From the NCBI RefSeq assembly GCF_050231725.1, contig NZ_CP077172.1, forward strand, positions 806,001 to 870,000: a DNA stretch of 64,000 nucleotides, read 5' to 3'. Numbering within the stretch: the first letter of the stretch is position 1; every line of letters starts with the position of its first letter. Shown here piece after piece: positions 41,710 to 52,095 of the stretch. The position numbers and the translations under genes were made by a program. A model generated the notes under the pieces. That model ran no database searches. It saw only the letters and a program-made list of their open reading frames with translations, and was not told where the DNA came from. Source of the stretch: Fusobacterium nucleatum_L. GTDB lineage: Bacteria; Fusobacteriota; Fusobacteriia; Fusobacteriales; Fusobacteriaceae.

Positions 41710-43803
41710 TTAGAATGAATGTCCCATATTGAAATAGAATTTCATTCCATCATCATCCATTTTATTTCCTACTGGCCAACCAAAGTCAAATCTCAATGGT
41801 CCAACTGGAGTATTAAGTCTAATTCCAACACCAGCAGTTGTTCCTATGTTACGACCAAAGTGATCATTGTCTCTTGTATAACTAGGATCTCTTCCATTTT
41901 GTTTCCATGCTCTACCTGCATCAGCAAATAAAACAAGTCCTAAAATATCATTAATTTGAGTTCTGTTTTCAATAGTCGCTACAAGTTTTTGACTACCTCT
42001 AAAGAAACCTCCATCATATCCTCTTAGTGAATTTCCTCCACCAACCCAGAATTTTTGGCTTTCTTTTGTTCCACTAGTAGCTACTCCTCCTACAACTTTG
42101 TAAGCAAAAATATTTTTCTTAAATAACCCTCTATGGTATGTTCTAAATTCTAAAGTTGCATTTCCAAAGTTTCCAGATTTATATCCTCCAGCATATCCAC
42201 CTTCTATTTGGAATTTTGCATACATTCCTGATGTAGGATTGAAATAGTTATTTCTTGTATCATAACTAATATAAGGGTAAATACTCCATAACCAATATTT
42301 GTCATCTACACCTTCTATTTCTTTCCATACAGTCTTATCTTTATAATACCATTTTCCATTATTTGCTTTTCTTAATTTTCCATCTTCGTGTTTTTCTTTA
42401 ATATATTCAACTTTTGTTCCTATACTAAGTCTAAAGTTTTTCCAGAATCCTTTACCTATATTAACTTTAAAACCTACTGTATCTATTCCATGGAATAGTA
42501 TACTATCTTCATCTCCATAATTTGTTTTATATGCTCCCCATCCCCAAGATACTCTATCTGTATTTCTTATCCAAGGATCATAAAAGTCCACAGAAAAACC
42601 TGTATAGCTTTTATTTGATTTTTCAAATGTAACACCGAATTCTTGACCTTTTCCTCTCCAGTTACTATCTTTTAATGATAATGTTCCCATAAATCCTGTT
42701 TCAGAACCATAGGCAATTCCGCCTTGTAGTTCAGCAGTTCTATCTTCATCTATTAAAAGTATTAAATCTATTCCTTCTGGATCTCCAGGAATTGATCTTG
42801 CTTCATATTTAACATTTTTAAATATTCCTAATCTCATTAAATTATCAACTGTTGCATCATATTCTTTAACATCAAATATTTTCCCAGGTTGAATTTCTAT
42901 TTCTCTATCTATAACATAATCTTTAGTTTTCAAAACATCATCATTAGGAGTTCTTCTGTTTCCTTTTTGTTTTGTTACCATTTTTTTTACTTCAATTTTT
43001 CTTACAATACCTTCAACTATTGAAATGTTTAAATTTCCATTTTCATCAGTTGACATATCTGTAATATTTACTAAAGTATGTCCTTGAGCTTGATATAATC
43101 CTAAAATCTTATCTCTATCTTCTCTTAAATTGTTATAGTTTTGAACTGACCCAGGCTTAGTAGTCAATACAGACATAATAGTACTTGTAGGTATAGTTCT
43201 ATTTCCTCTAACTACTATATCTCTAACTATTTTATTTTCAACCACTCCAAATGATAAAGACATTTTTCCATTTTTTACTTGCACATCTGGTCTAACTTCT
43301 GAAAATTTTCCAGTAGCTAATAGTCTTCTTTGAGCATCCTCAACTCTGCTTCTTGAAAAATATTCTCCTACTTTTAATTGAGTAATATCCAAAAGTTCAG
43401 ATGTAGTAACTCTACTATTTCCTGTAAAGTTTATTGATGAAATTACAACTGATTTATCTGTGTCTTCCCTTAAAGTATTTACTGAAACACCTTTTTCTTT
43501 CAATAAGTCTACTACATTTTCTTTTTCAATAACATCTACAACTATTCTTACTCCACCATCATAAGAAGTAGGTTGAAGAACCACATCTTCAAAATACCCT
43601 GTTTCTTTTAAAGCATTGAAATCTGCTAATAAAGCTTCTGTTGAAAACTTAGCTCCTTCTTTCAATTTTAAAGTTTCCTTTATTAAATTTCCAGGAACTT
43701 GTTGGTTGTTTACAACTTCAACGCTCTTAATTGGTAAGTTAACCATTGTCGAGAATGATGTTAAGCTAATTACAAACAACAATGCAATTAATAATCTTTT
43801 CAT
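41710..43803 (-). CDS. bamA: outer membrane assembly factor BamA
   Basis: BamA inserts barrel proteins into the outer membrane. The 697 residues have a signal peptide, several POTRA domains (about 25-350; for example ISSINFTGNSRVTTSELLD), and a 16-strand barrel ending FYFNMGHSF. The loop 6 motif appears as GGGNSLRGYDGG (VRGF-like RGY), and GPLRFDFGWPV is near the end. The ATG at 43803 is used; the in-frame ATG at 43818 is part of the GGAGG ribosome site. It follows tamB. Confidence 0.95.
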   Translation of the reverse strand: MKRLLIALLFVISLTSFSTMVNLPIKSVEVVNNQQVPGNLIKETLKLKEGAKFSTEALLADFNALKETGYFEDVVLQPTSYDGGVRIVVDVIEKENVVDLLKEKGVSVNTLREDTDKSVVISSINFTGNSRVTTSELLDITQLKVGEYFSRSRVEDAQRRLLATGKFSEVRPDVQVKNGKMSLSFGVVENKIVRDIVVRGNRTIPTSTIMSVLTTKPGSVQNYNNLREDRDKILGLYQAQGHTLVNITDMSTDENGNLNISIVEGIVRKIEVKKMVTKQKGNRRTPNDDVLKTKDYVIDREIEIQPGKIFDVKEYDATVDNLMRLGIFKNVKYEARSIPGDPEGIDLILLIDEDRTAELQGGIAYGSETGFMGTLSLKDSNWRGKGQEFGVTFEKSNKSYTGFSVDFYDPWIRNTDRVSWGWGAYKTNYGDEDSILFHGIDTVGFKVNIGKGFWKNFRLSIGTKVEYIKEKHEDGKLRKANNGKWYYKDKTVWKEIEGVDDKYWLWSIYPYISYDTRNNYFNPTSGMYAKFQIEGGYAGGYKSGNFGNATLEFRTYHRGLFKKNIFAYKVVGGVATSGTKESQKFWVGGGNSLRGYDGGFFRGSQKLVATIENRTQINDILGLVLFADAGRAWKQNGRDPSYTRDNDHFGRNIGTTAGVGIRLNTPVGPLRFDFGWPVGNKMDDDGMKFYFNMGHSF

Positions 43804-43874
43804 CTCAAACTCCTCCATTTTATTTATTTAGTAACTTAATTATTATATTATCATATTTATTGATATTTTTGAAG

Positions 43875-46800
43875 TTAAAAAGAAAATATTTCTGAAAAAT
43901 CTCTATATCTTTTTCTAAATTTAAATCCTGCATGATAGTTAAGTTTCTTGTAATCTTTATTTTTATCTATTCTATATTTATCAGGCACAGTTCCAACTCC
44001 AATCTCTATGAGCTTACTATCATCTATCTTATATTCTAATCCTACATCATATTCTCTAACTTTACTATCAATTTTTGTTTTATCTTGTACCACTTCTTTT
44101 CCAGTACCTATAATTCTGGCATTAGCTTTCCAAAATAACTTGTCTTTATATATATTATCCTTAACTTCCAATTTAATATTCATATTATATATTTCAGGAT
44201 TTAACCCTCTATTATCAGTTGTTGTTGTTCCTAGTCTATTTACACTAGAATCTGGATTGTATATTTTAACTTCTGGTCTTACAACAAGTTTTGTTAAATC
44301 TAATTTCCTTTTAACATATCTTGTTGCAGGTCCAAAAACTGTCTGTGCTACCTGTCCTGCTATCAAGTTTTTCATAAATACTATAAATATTTCATTCCCT
44401 TCTCCATAAGAGTATATATATTCATCTGAGTTTGGGTTTACTATTAAGGCAGTTAAATCTCCTCCAACCTTGGCTGTCTTAGAAGCTATTTCATATCTTA
44501 ATTGGTTTACTTTTCCAACTGTGCTGAAATAATATTCTTCATCATCCATTTCTATTGTACTCTCAAAGAAAACATTTGGGTTTATTTCTGGTAAAGGAAC
44601 ATTTTCATTAAACACAACAAGTGCTCTATCAACTTTAAATTCATTTGTACCAACAAAGAAATATCCATCTTTTAATTCAGTTTCTCCTTCTAGATAGTAC
44701 TTTCCTTTTTTTCCATTTATATTTAAATCAACATAGAGCTTTCCGTATACTTCTGGTACGACTATATTAAAATTATCCATATCAATAAGTATAGGTTTTT
44801 CTGTTTTAATAACGAAATCTATTGGCATTAACTTGTTCAATATTCTTTTTATTTCTTCTGTTTTTTCTTTATCTCTTTTAGACTTCTTATCTTGAGATTT
44901 AGTTGAAACAACATCTGTTCTTCTTTTTCTAAGTTGTTCTCTTAAAAGTGAAAAGAAATCTTTATAATAGTTATTAGGAATATTATAAACAGTAGCATCT
45001 TTTATAATTAAATCCCCGTATATTTCTTCATTGGTAACAGTTATCTCCGTACTTCCATTTATTTTTATTACTTCTGGATAAGCGTAATTAAAATTATTCA
45101 TTTTAAAATGTATTTTATAAGGTAGAGATCTTATTAAATCTTCTTTATCCAAATTTGAAATATCTGATAAATCTACAAATCCATCTATAATAAGTGGTGA
45201 GTTATTTAAAGAAGCTCTTAGCTCCCCTACATCAATTCTTCTGCTAGCAAAGTTTATTGGCCCATTAAAATTTGAAAGATTTAACTTCATTTTTGAAGAA
45301 TTTAGACTTATATTTTCAAGATTTATATAACCTTTTTCATTCTTCTCATTTAATTCAATATTAAAATCTATTGTTCCCTTAGCATTTTCTAAACCATAAG
45401 GACTTAAGAAAGATTGAAATTTAGAAACATCAATCCTATCATTAGACTTCACTATTACGTTATAAGTTTTATTTTTTATATCATAATATCCATTTCCTAC
45501 TATTAAATTTTTATAAACATCTAAATTTAATTTGTTTAAGCTAGCCTTTTCCTTATCTCCACTTAAATCTAATAAAATATCATTGATTTTAAAAGTTTTT
45601 ATACTTACCCTAGATGAAGAAATATTTAATTTATACTTTGGATCATCTATGGCTCCATTTATAGAAAAATCTGTATTTATGATACCTTTTATATTAAGAT
45701 TATCTAATATACCTTGTAACTTTTCTAAATCTATTTGTTTATTTTTATTTTTTATATCGATTTTTTTTTCTTTTAAATTAACTTCTCCCATTACTCCCAA
45801 TATATTACCATATTTCTTATCAACTACATCAACACCATTTATTGAAACAATACCATCTGAATAATTTTGGGCTTTATATTCTATATCATAATCTAAATCT
45901 GGTAATTTTTTTGAAAAATTGGTAGCTCTCCCCTTGGCAGTGGCTTTTATTTCTCCTGCTACTCCCTTAATATCTACCCGACCATAAAGTATATAGCCTA
46001 AATCTTTTCCACCATAGTATTTTTCCAAATGTTTTTCACTTAATGCAGCTTTTAAATCTAATTTTTTATCTTTCAGATTATATTCCCCTGTTATAAGGTT
46101 ATTATCTAAATTAATTCCATCTATATTAACCTTATCTCCTTTTATACTTGCTTTTCCAGTTATTTTTACAAAATCTTTACTAGGTAAGGTTACTATTGAA
46201 CTTCCTAAATCAATGTTCCCTTGTAGATTTTTTATATCACCTTGTACATTAGCTTTTAAATTTTCTAAAACAAATTCCACTTTATCCAATGCCACATCTT
46301 TATTAGTCAATCTATCCACAAAAAGATTAGCCTTAACTTTTTGATTTTTAACATCATAATCACCTTTTAAAGCAATTAAATTATTAGAAAAATCTTTAAT
46401 TTTAACTTGATTTCCAGAATAATTTGCAACAAGATTAAAGTTTTCAAACTTATATTTATCATAACCTATTGAAGCTATTTTAGTATTCAAATTTGCTTCT
46501 ATATCTTTTCCAACTTTTTTAAAATTGTAAGTTCCATTTATCTTTTCAATTTTCCCAATATATTCAAGACTTAAATTTTCTATATTTCCTTGTGAAGTCA
46601 AAATATTTTTCTTATTTTCTATTTTCCCTTTTCCATTAAAAAATAAAACAAAATCTCTATCTTTTATTTTTCTTGAAATAGTAGAATTTTTTCCCTCATA
46701 ATTTAAAAAGAATTCTCCATTATCTAAGTTAGCATTCCCCTTTGCAGTAAAAGTGTTATTTGTGTTTGACTTATCTGCTAATTTTAATTCTTTGATTTCT

Positions 46801-48344
46801 ATTTTATTATCTTTAACAATAAAATCTAAATAATTTTCAGTATGATAAAGCTCAAATGCTGCTCTTCCTTCTCCATTGATTAATTTTTTCTTATCTGTAT
46901 CATAATTTACTGTAAACTTATTTCCATAAATTTTTGCTAATTTTTTATCTTTTTGATAATCCATATTAAAATCAACAATGTTACTATTAATATTGGCTTT
47001 TAAAATATTTTCTTGATTTTCTATTTTTCCTCTTACATTAACATCAGGTATTATGTTATCCTTAACTGATGATTTTAAAGCCAAAATAATATCTGTATTA
47101 GATTTTTGGTTTTCTAAACTCAATGTTATATTTTCAGGTATTCCTTTAATCTTTGTTAAAATCCTAGCACTAAGGTTATTTTTACCAGCCTTTGAACTTA
47201 TATATAAATTAAAATCATTTAGCTCTATTCCTTTAAATTCAGAATTATTAGGTTTCATAGTTGTTTTTATACTTAAACCCCTATTATCTGAATAATGAAC
47301 TATTGTTTTGATATCTTTGATATTTATATTTTTCAAATCCAATTTCTTTTCTCTTATTGGAATAATCCTATTTAATATACTTTCATCTACTCTATCAAAA
47401 CTTATCACTGAATTTACTTCTTTGTCTTTATATGCTAAAGAAAAATCTTTATCTTCTCCAAATATATTTAGCCCTAGATTAGCACTTCCATCTTTACCAT
47501 TGAACTTTCCAGACAACTTGATATTTTTAATATCACTATCTACATCATCATATCTGAAAAAATCTGATACTATATCCAAATTTCCAACTATATCAGTATT
47601 TTTTATAGTTTTATCAGTTTTTATAAATAAATCAGAACTTATATTTACATCTGAGAAATGCATTTTTTTATTCTTTGCAAAACTTTTTAATAAGTCTTTA
47701 TCAAGAATAAATTTATCTATTTTCAATTTTGCTTCTAAAGCTGCTAATTTATCATTACTTTCATCCTTAAGGAAAGTCTTTAATTCTATATTTTCATCTA
47801 CAATATTTATATCTGCTGTTTCAACTAATTTTTCTTTGTTTGCTGTTACAATAGCGTTAATATTTTCTATTTTTCTTTCTAGCTTAGTATAAAAGGTATA
47901 GTCCTCGTAATTTACTCTTGCATTAGAAACTACAAGCTTATTAAGTGGATTTTTAGGTTTTTCTTTGCTCTTAGTTTTAGATAATTTAGTAAAGTTTATT
48001 ATTCCTTCTTTATCTCTAACTACATTTATAACAGCTGAATTTATATTTAATTCATCTATTCTTCCACTTAATAGATTTTTTAAACTGATATTAGCTTTAA
48101 CTTCCGGAGAAGCAAATAACACATTATTTCTATCATCATAAAGAGTTATATTTTTCATACTAGCCTTTGAAAATGATAAATCAATATTCTCAATTACAAC
48201 TCTACCATTTATAAATTTAGCACTTATTTTCTCAACCATTTTTTCTAAATTAAGCAAAATAACAGTAATAATCACAATTATTACTGTAAGTATAGATAAT
48301 GGCATTGATATTTTTTTAGGAATTTTTTTTAATGCTTTTAACAT
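43875..48344 (-). CDS. tamB: TamB-like protein (DUF490, AsmA-like)
   Basis: TamB-family proteins bridge inner and outer membranes and help lipid transport and outer membrane assembly. This 1489-residue protein has one N-terminal membrane helix (about 16-36), a very long region of short beta strands, and the C-terminal DUF490 segment (about 1150-1489, with KGKYYLEGETELKDGYFFV). The length is normal for the family. No tamA homologue is adjacent; bamA follows after 71 bases and may serve as partner. Confidence 0.9.
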   Translation of the reverse strand: MLKALKKIPKKISMPLSILTVIIVIITVILLNLEKMVEKISAKFINGRVVIENIDLSFSKASMKNITLYDDRNNVLFASPEVKANISLKNLLSGRIDELNINSAVINVVRDKEGIINFTKLSKTKSKEKPKNPLNKLVVSNARVNYEDYTFYTKLERKIENINAIVTANKEKLVETADINIVDENIELKTFLKDESNDKLAALEAKLKIDKFILDKDLLKSFAKNKKMHFSDVNISSDLFIKTDKTIKNTDIVGNLDIVSDFFRYDDVDSDIKNIKLSGKFNGKDGSANLGLNIFGEDKDFSLAYKDKEVNSVISFDRVDESILNRIIPIREKKLDLKNINIKDIKTIVHYSDNRGLSIKTTMKPNNSEFKGIELNDFNLYISSKAGKNNLSARILTKIKGIPENITLSLENQKSNTDIILALKSSVKDNIIPDVNVRGKIENQENILKANINSNIVDFNMDYQKDKKLAKIYGNKFTVNYDTDKKKLINGEGRAAFELYHTENYLDFIVKDNKIEIKELKLADKSNTNNTFTAKGNANLDNGEFFLNYEGKNSTISRKIKDRDFVLFFNGKGKIENKKNILTSQGNIENLSLEYIGKIEKINGTYNFKKVGKDIEANLNTKIASIGYDKYKFENFNLVANYSGNQVKIKDFSNNLIALKGDYDVKNQKVKANLFVDRLTNKDVALDKVEFVLENLKANVQGDIKNLQGNIDLGSSIVTLPSKDFVKITGKASIKGDKVNIDGINLDNNLITGEYNLKDKKLDLKAALSEKHLEKYYGGKDLGYILYGRVDIKGVAGEIKATAKGRATNFSKKLPDLDYDIEYKAQNYSDGIVSINGVDVVDKKYGNILGVMGEVNLKEKKIDIKNKNKQIDLEKLQGILDNLNIKGIINTDFSINGAIDDPKYKLNISSSRVSIKTFKINDILLDLSGDKEKASLNKLNLDVYKNLIVGNGYYDIKNKTYNVIVKSNDRIDVSKFQSFLSPYGLENAKGTIDFNIELNEKNEKGYINLENISLNSSKMKLNLSNFNGPINFASRRIDVGELRASLNNSPLIIDGFVDLSDISNLDKEDLIRSLPYKIHFKMNNFNYAYPEVIKINGSTEITVTNEEIYGDLIIKDATVYNIPNNYYKDFFSLLREQLRKRRTDVVSTKSQDKKSKRDKEKTEEIKRILNKLMPIDFVIKTEKPILIDMDNFNIVVPEVYGKLYVDLNINGKKGKYYLEGETELKDGYFFVGTNEFKVDRALVVFNENVPLPEINPNVFFESTIEMDDEEYYFSTVGKVNQLRYEIASKTAKVGGDLTALIVNPNSDEYIYSYGEGNEIFIVFMKNLIAGQVAQTVFGPATRYVKRKLDLTKLVVRPEVKIYNPDSSVNRLGTTTTDNRGLNPEIYNMNIKLEVKDNIYKDKLFWKANARIIGTGKEVVQDKTKIDSKVREYDVGLEYKIDDSKLIEIGVGTVPDKYRIDKNKDYKKLNYHAGFKFRKRYRDFSEIFSF

Positions 48345-48419
48345 TACATTTTGCCTCTTTCATATATAATGTAAACTTACTATTTAGTATTATAACTTTT
48401 TTAGAAATTTTATACAAGA

Positions 48420-48461
48420 AAAAAAGAGAATTCTTCAAGATTTTATTCTCAAAAATTCTCT
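48420..48461 (-). terminator. terminator of the second barrel protein gene
   Basis: AGAGAATT and AATTCTCT close a stem with further pairing inside, followed on the minus strand by TTTTTTTC. It lies about 110 bases after the stop at 48568. Confidence 0.65.
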
Positions 48462-48520
48462 CAATTATATCAGGTCATAGTCTAAAATTTTTTATCAATT
48501 TTATTTGACAAACAAGCAAG

Positions 48521-48546
48521 AATCATCAATTTACAACAGCCCTTTT
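48521..48546 (+). repeat. solo sequence matching the right end of the IS1182-type element
   Basis: The bases here match the right end of the IS (22853-22879) with one substitution and one missing C: AATCATCAATTT, then CAACAGCCC and a T run. No transposase is present. It may be a remnant of an excised or decayed copy. The rest of 48345-48567 holds only a terminator. Confidence 0.55.
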
Positions 48547-48567
48547 AAGTTATCTTCTCAGTAAAAA

Positions 48568-49221
48568 TTAAAAACTAAATTTATATCCAACTGTTAATCT
48601 TAAAGCATTATTATTATATCTCTCAGTATCAGAACCATCTTCATCATCCCATTTAATTTTTGCAGTTGTATGAACATAAGCTAGTTCTGTTACAAAGTTT
48701 CTATATTCAAGACCTACTCCAACAGAAGCATATAAACCATTTTTAAATTTAATTTTTTCACTAAAATCCTCTACTGTATTAGTCATTTTATCTAAATCTG
48801 TTCCAGTATATTTTTTAGCCCTATTAAAAGAATATCCTAAATCAGCTTTTACATAAGGTTTAATTTCAGAATTTAAATTAAAATTATATTTTCCAGTTAA
48901 ATATAAAGGAATTGAATCGTATCTAGGAAATTTTCCAGTAGTCTTACCATCACTATCTTCAAATGTAACATTTTCTTTTCCACGCCAAATATAACCTACT
49001 CCAAGTCCAGCTTCAAAATCAGGTGTTACATTTTTAGTTGCTTCTAAAAATATTGCTGGAGCCACCTTTCCTCTACTTTTTATGAATGTTTCTCCTTCTT
49101 CACTAATTTTATTGAATCTTGAAACAACATCTACCCCAAATTTTCCATAAACATTAATTCCTTGATTAGCAAAAGATACAGCTGATGATACAATCATTAA
49201 TCCTAATAAAATCTTTTTCAT
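48568..49221 (-). CDS. outer membrane beta-barrel protein (OmpW/opacity-like), paralogue 2
   Basis: This 217-residue barrel protein is a paralogue of those at 20373 and 62108. It has a signal peptide (cut after VSFA), NVYGKFGVDVVSRFNK, a central SIPLYLTGKYNFNLNSE and the C-terminal LTVGYKFSF. The putative loops differ from the other two, and this copy is the most divergent. It has its own promoter and terminator. Confidence 0.84.
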   Translation of the reverse strand: MKKILLGLMIVSSAVSFANQGINVYGKFGVDVVSRFNKISEEGETFIKSRGKVAPAIFLEATKNVTPDFEAGLGVGYIWRGKENVTFEDSDGKTTGKFPRYDSIPLYLTGKYNFNLNSEIKPYVKADLGYSFNRAKKYTGTDLDKMTNTVEDFSEKIKFKNGLYASVGVGLEYRNFVTELAYVHTTAKIKWDDEDGSDTERYNNNALRLTVGYKFSF

Positions 49222-49245
49222 AATTTACCTCCTAAAATTTCTTGT

Positions 49246-49273
49246 ATTATAACATTTTTTTTAAAATTGTAAA
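49246..49273 (-). promoter_or_regulatory. promoter of the second barrel protein
   Basis: On the minus strand TTTACA (49273-49268) and TATAAT (49251-49246) are 16 bases apart, about 25 bases before the start codon. Confidence 0.7.
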
Positions 49274-49287
49274 ATATTATTCTAAAA

Positions 49288-49332
49288 TAAAAATGGATTA
49301 AGATTTCTAAATGAAACTTTAAATCCATTTTA
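49288..49332 (-). terminator. probable terminator of the rsmG operon
   Basis: TAAAAATGGATT pairs with AAATCCATTTTA across about 20 bases; the stem is followed on the minus strand by a T-rich sequence. It lies about 150 bases after the rsmG stop. The rest of the gap 49222-49485 shows nothing else besides the promoter above. Confidence 0.6.
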
Positions 49333-49485
49333 AAATTTTTTATTTCTATCTCCATAATATAATCTTTAAAATATTATTTCCTTTTTTCATATTTCTATAC
49401 TATCATAGTATACAATTATTGTTAATTTATATTTATAACAATTTTAAAATATATTAATTTTATATTGATAAATAAAATAAATATT

Positions 49486-50184
49486 TTACAATGGTTTCTT
49501 CAAAGGTATCCCAGTTTTTCTTGGATATTTTATATCAGTTTTCTTTGTCTTTAATATCTCAATAATAAGTCTATCTTCATTTGAAAATGGTAATTTAAAT
49601 TCATATTCTTTAAGTATTTTAGAATTTAAAATTTTTAAAGCATTGACTGAATTTTCAACCTCATCAGTTCCAATCATCTTTTGTGGTAAAAATCTTCCAT
49701 TTACTTTTAAAAAAGGTATTTCATATTCCAAAATAACAGATAAATTAGAAACTCCTCTACAAAGTCCAACATCATATTTTTCTCTTCTATCTTTTATAAT
49801 TTCTTCTGCTCTTCCATTTATCACTTCAACATTATTTAAATTTAATTCAGTTTTTACAAGTTCTAAGAAATCTGTTTTCTTCCTTACAGAGTCAAGCAAA
49901 GTAAATTTTTTATCCCCATTAAAAATTGCTAACATCATTCCAGGGAAGCCTGCACCTGTTCCAATATCTATTAAAGTTTTATCTTCGTTTTTTAATAAAT
50001 TTTGAAGCAGTAAAGAATCTAAAAAATGCTTTTCGATTATAGCTTTTTCTTCTCTTATTGCTGTTAAGTTAGTATGGCTGTTATAGTCCAATAGAATTTC
50101 TAAATATTTCAAAGATTTTTCTATTTTATCTTCATCATAAGAAACTTTTATTTTTTCTAAACCTTCTTTAAAATAATCTTTCAA
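49486..50184 (-). CDS. rsmG: 16S rRNA (guanine527-N7)-methyltransferase RsmG (GidB)
   Basis: RsmG methylates G527 of 16S rRNA. The 232 residues include HFLDSLLLQ, the SAM loop LIDIGTGAGFPGMML, LLDSVRKKTDFL, and RGVSNLSVILEY. It is the last gene of the minus-strand run and begins one base after the mnmG stop, so the two are co-transcribed, the classic gidA-gidB pair. Confidence 0.96.
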   Translation of the reverse strand: MKDYFKEGLEKIKVSYDEDKIEKSLKYLEILLDYNSHTNLTAIREEKAIIEKHFLDSLLLQNLLKNEDKTLIDIGTGAGFPGMMLAIFNGDKKFTLLDSVRKKTDFLELVKTELNLNNVEVINGRAEEIIKDRREKYDVGLCRGVSNLSVILEYEIPFLKVNGRFLPQKMIGTDEVENSVNALKILNSKILKEYEFKLPFSNEDRLIIEILKTKKTDIKYPRKTGIPLKKPL

Positions 50185-50185
50185 T

Positions 50186-52087
50186 TTAATTTCCTCTCAT
50201 TTTTAAATAAATCAATATAGCTTGGATATCAGCAGGAGATACCCCTGAAATTCTACTTGCTTGTCCTATATTTATAGGTTTTATCCTCTTTAATTTATCC
50301 TTAGCTTCCTTAGGTATAGTCTTTAAATCATCATAGTCTATATCAATAGGAATTTTCTTATTTTCCATAGATTTATGTTTTTCTATCATCTTCAAGGCTC
50401 TATTTATATACCCTTCATATTTAACAGTAATTTCAACTTGATATGTTGTATCATGGTCATAACCTTTTAAATCTAAACATTTAATTTCTTCTGAAATATA
50501 TTTAATATCTTCAAAACTAACTTCTGGTCTTCTCAGTAACTCTAACAAGGTGCTTCCATCTTTTATGGGACTTTCTCCTCTTTTTAAAAGAATCTCATTT
50601 ACTCTTGGATTGCTTGGACCAACATTTGTTTTTGCTAAAATTTCTCTGATTATTCCAACATCTTTTCTTTTCTTTTCAACTCTTTGATATTCTTCTTCTG
50701 GAACTAAACCTAATTCATAGCCCAATTTACTAAGTCTTAAATCTGCATTATCTTCTCTTAAATAAAGTCTATATTCACTTCTTGCAGTGAACATTCTATA
50801 CGGTTCATTAGTCCCTTTTGATACTAAATCATCTATCAAAGTTCCTATATATGAATCAGCTCTATCAAGTATCACAGGCTCTTCATTTCTTAATTTTCTT
50901 ACAGCATTAATTCCTGCCATTAGCCCTTGTGCTCCTGCTTCTTCATAACCAGATGTTCCATTTATTTGTCCTGCTAAAAATAAATTTTCAACTGTTCTAC
51001 TCTCCAAAGTATATTTTATTTCTTCTGGTGGAACATAGTCATATTCTATTGCATAGGCATATCTCATAATTTTTGCATTTTCAAAGCCTTTAATGTTTTT
51101 TAGCATTTCTTCTTGAACATCAACTGGCAATGAAGATGATAAACCTCCAAGATAAATTTCATTTGTTTCATAGCCTTCTCTTTCCAAAAATAAATGATGT
51201 TGAGTTTTATCAGGATATCTGAAAATTTTATCCTCTATTGATGGACAGTATCTAGGGCCTAATCCTTGTATTTTCCCATTAAATAATGGAGATCTTTCTC
51301 TTGAATTTTTGATAATTTCATGTACTTTTTCATTAGTATGAGCAATATAACAAGAAATTTGTCTTCTACTTAAAGCCTCTTCATCTGTTGTTCTATTTGA
51401 AAATTTTAGAACTTGACTTTTATCTCCTGGTTGTTCTTCTAAAACAGAATAATCTATTGTTCTTCCATCTATTCTTGTAGGTGTCCCTGTTTTAAATCTC
51501 CCTAATTTTAAACCAATTTTTTCTAGTGATAATGGTAATTCTTCTGATGATAGTTCTCCCATTCTTCCTGCACTAAAATTTATCTCTCCTATATGTATAA
51601 GTCCTCTTAAAAATGTTCCAGTTGCCACAATAACTGCTTTGGCTCTATATTCTAAGCCCTCTCTTATTTTTATACCTTTTATTGTTTTCTTTCCATTTTC
51701 TTCTTCAACTACAAGCTCACTTACCATACCTTGAATTACAGATAAATTATCTGTATGTTCCAAAGTTTTTTTCATTTCATTGGCATAAGCCATTTTATCT
51801 GCTTGTGCTCTCAAAGACCTAACTGCTGGTCCTTTTCTTGTATTTAAAACTCTTATTTGTATAAAAGTTTTATCTATATTTCTTCCCATTTCTCCACCAA
51901 GTGCATCAATTTCTCTTGCCAAATGAGATTTTGCTGGCCCACCTAGTGAGGGATTACAAGACATCACTCCAATAGTATCTAGTGATATTGTAAATATTGC
52001 TGTCTTCATCCTCATTCTTGCTGAAGCTAAGGCTGCTTCACAACCTGCATGCCCTCCTCCAATAACTATAATATCAAACTCTTGCAT
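50186..52087 (-). CDS. mnmG: tRNA uridine-5-carboxymethylaminomethyl modification enzyme MnmG (GidA)
   Basis: MnmG with MnmE modifies the wobble uridine of several tRNAs using FAD. The 633 residues open with the FAD motif VIGGGHAGCEAALASARMR, then SCNPSLGGPAKSHLAREIDALGG, GTFLRGLIHIG, RFKTGTPTRIDG and SGYEEAGAQGL. The C-terminal domain has SGVSPADIQAILIYLK. MnmE is not in the window. Confidence 0.97.
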   Translation of the reverse strand: MQEFDIIVIGGGHAGCEAALASARMRMKTAIFTISLDTIGVMSCNPSLGGPAKSHLAREIDALGGEMGRNIDKTFIQIRVLNTRKGPAVRSLRAQADKMAYANEMKKTLEHTDNLSVIQGMVSELVVEEENGKKTIKGIKIREGLEYRAKAVIVATGTFLRGLIHIGEINFSAGRMGELSSEELPLSLEKIGLKLGRFKTGTPTRIDGRTIDYSVLEEQPGDKSQVLKFSNRTTDEEALSRRQISCYIAHTNEKVHEIIKNSRERSPLFNGKIQGLGPRYCPSIEDKIFRYPDKTQHHLFLEREGYETNEIYLGGLSSSLPVDVQEEMLKNIKGFENAKIMRYAYAIEYDYVPPEEIKYTLESRTVENLFLAGQINGTSGYEEAGAQGLMAGINAVRKLRNEEPVILDRADSYIGTLIDDLVSKGTNEPYRMFTARSEYRLYLREDNADLRLSKLGYELGLVPEEEYQRVEKKRKDVGIIREILAKTNVGPSNPRVNEILLKRGESPIKDGSTLLELLRRPEVSFEDIKYISEEIKCLDLKGYDHDTTYQVEITVKYEGYINRALKMIEKHKSMENKKIPIDIDYDDLKTIPKEAKDKLKRIKPINIGQASRISGVSPADIQAILIYLKMRGN

Positions 52088-52095
52088 TTTTCCCC

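Noticed and set aside
47308..47892. 194-codon open frame opposite tamB
   Set aside because: Low-complexity shadow of tamB, rich in Ser, Leu and Phe, with no start signals.
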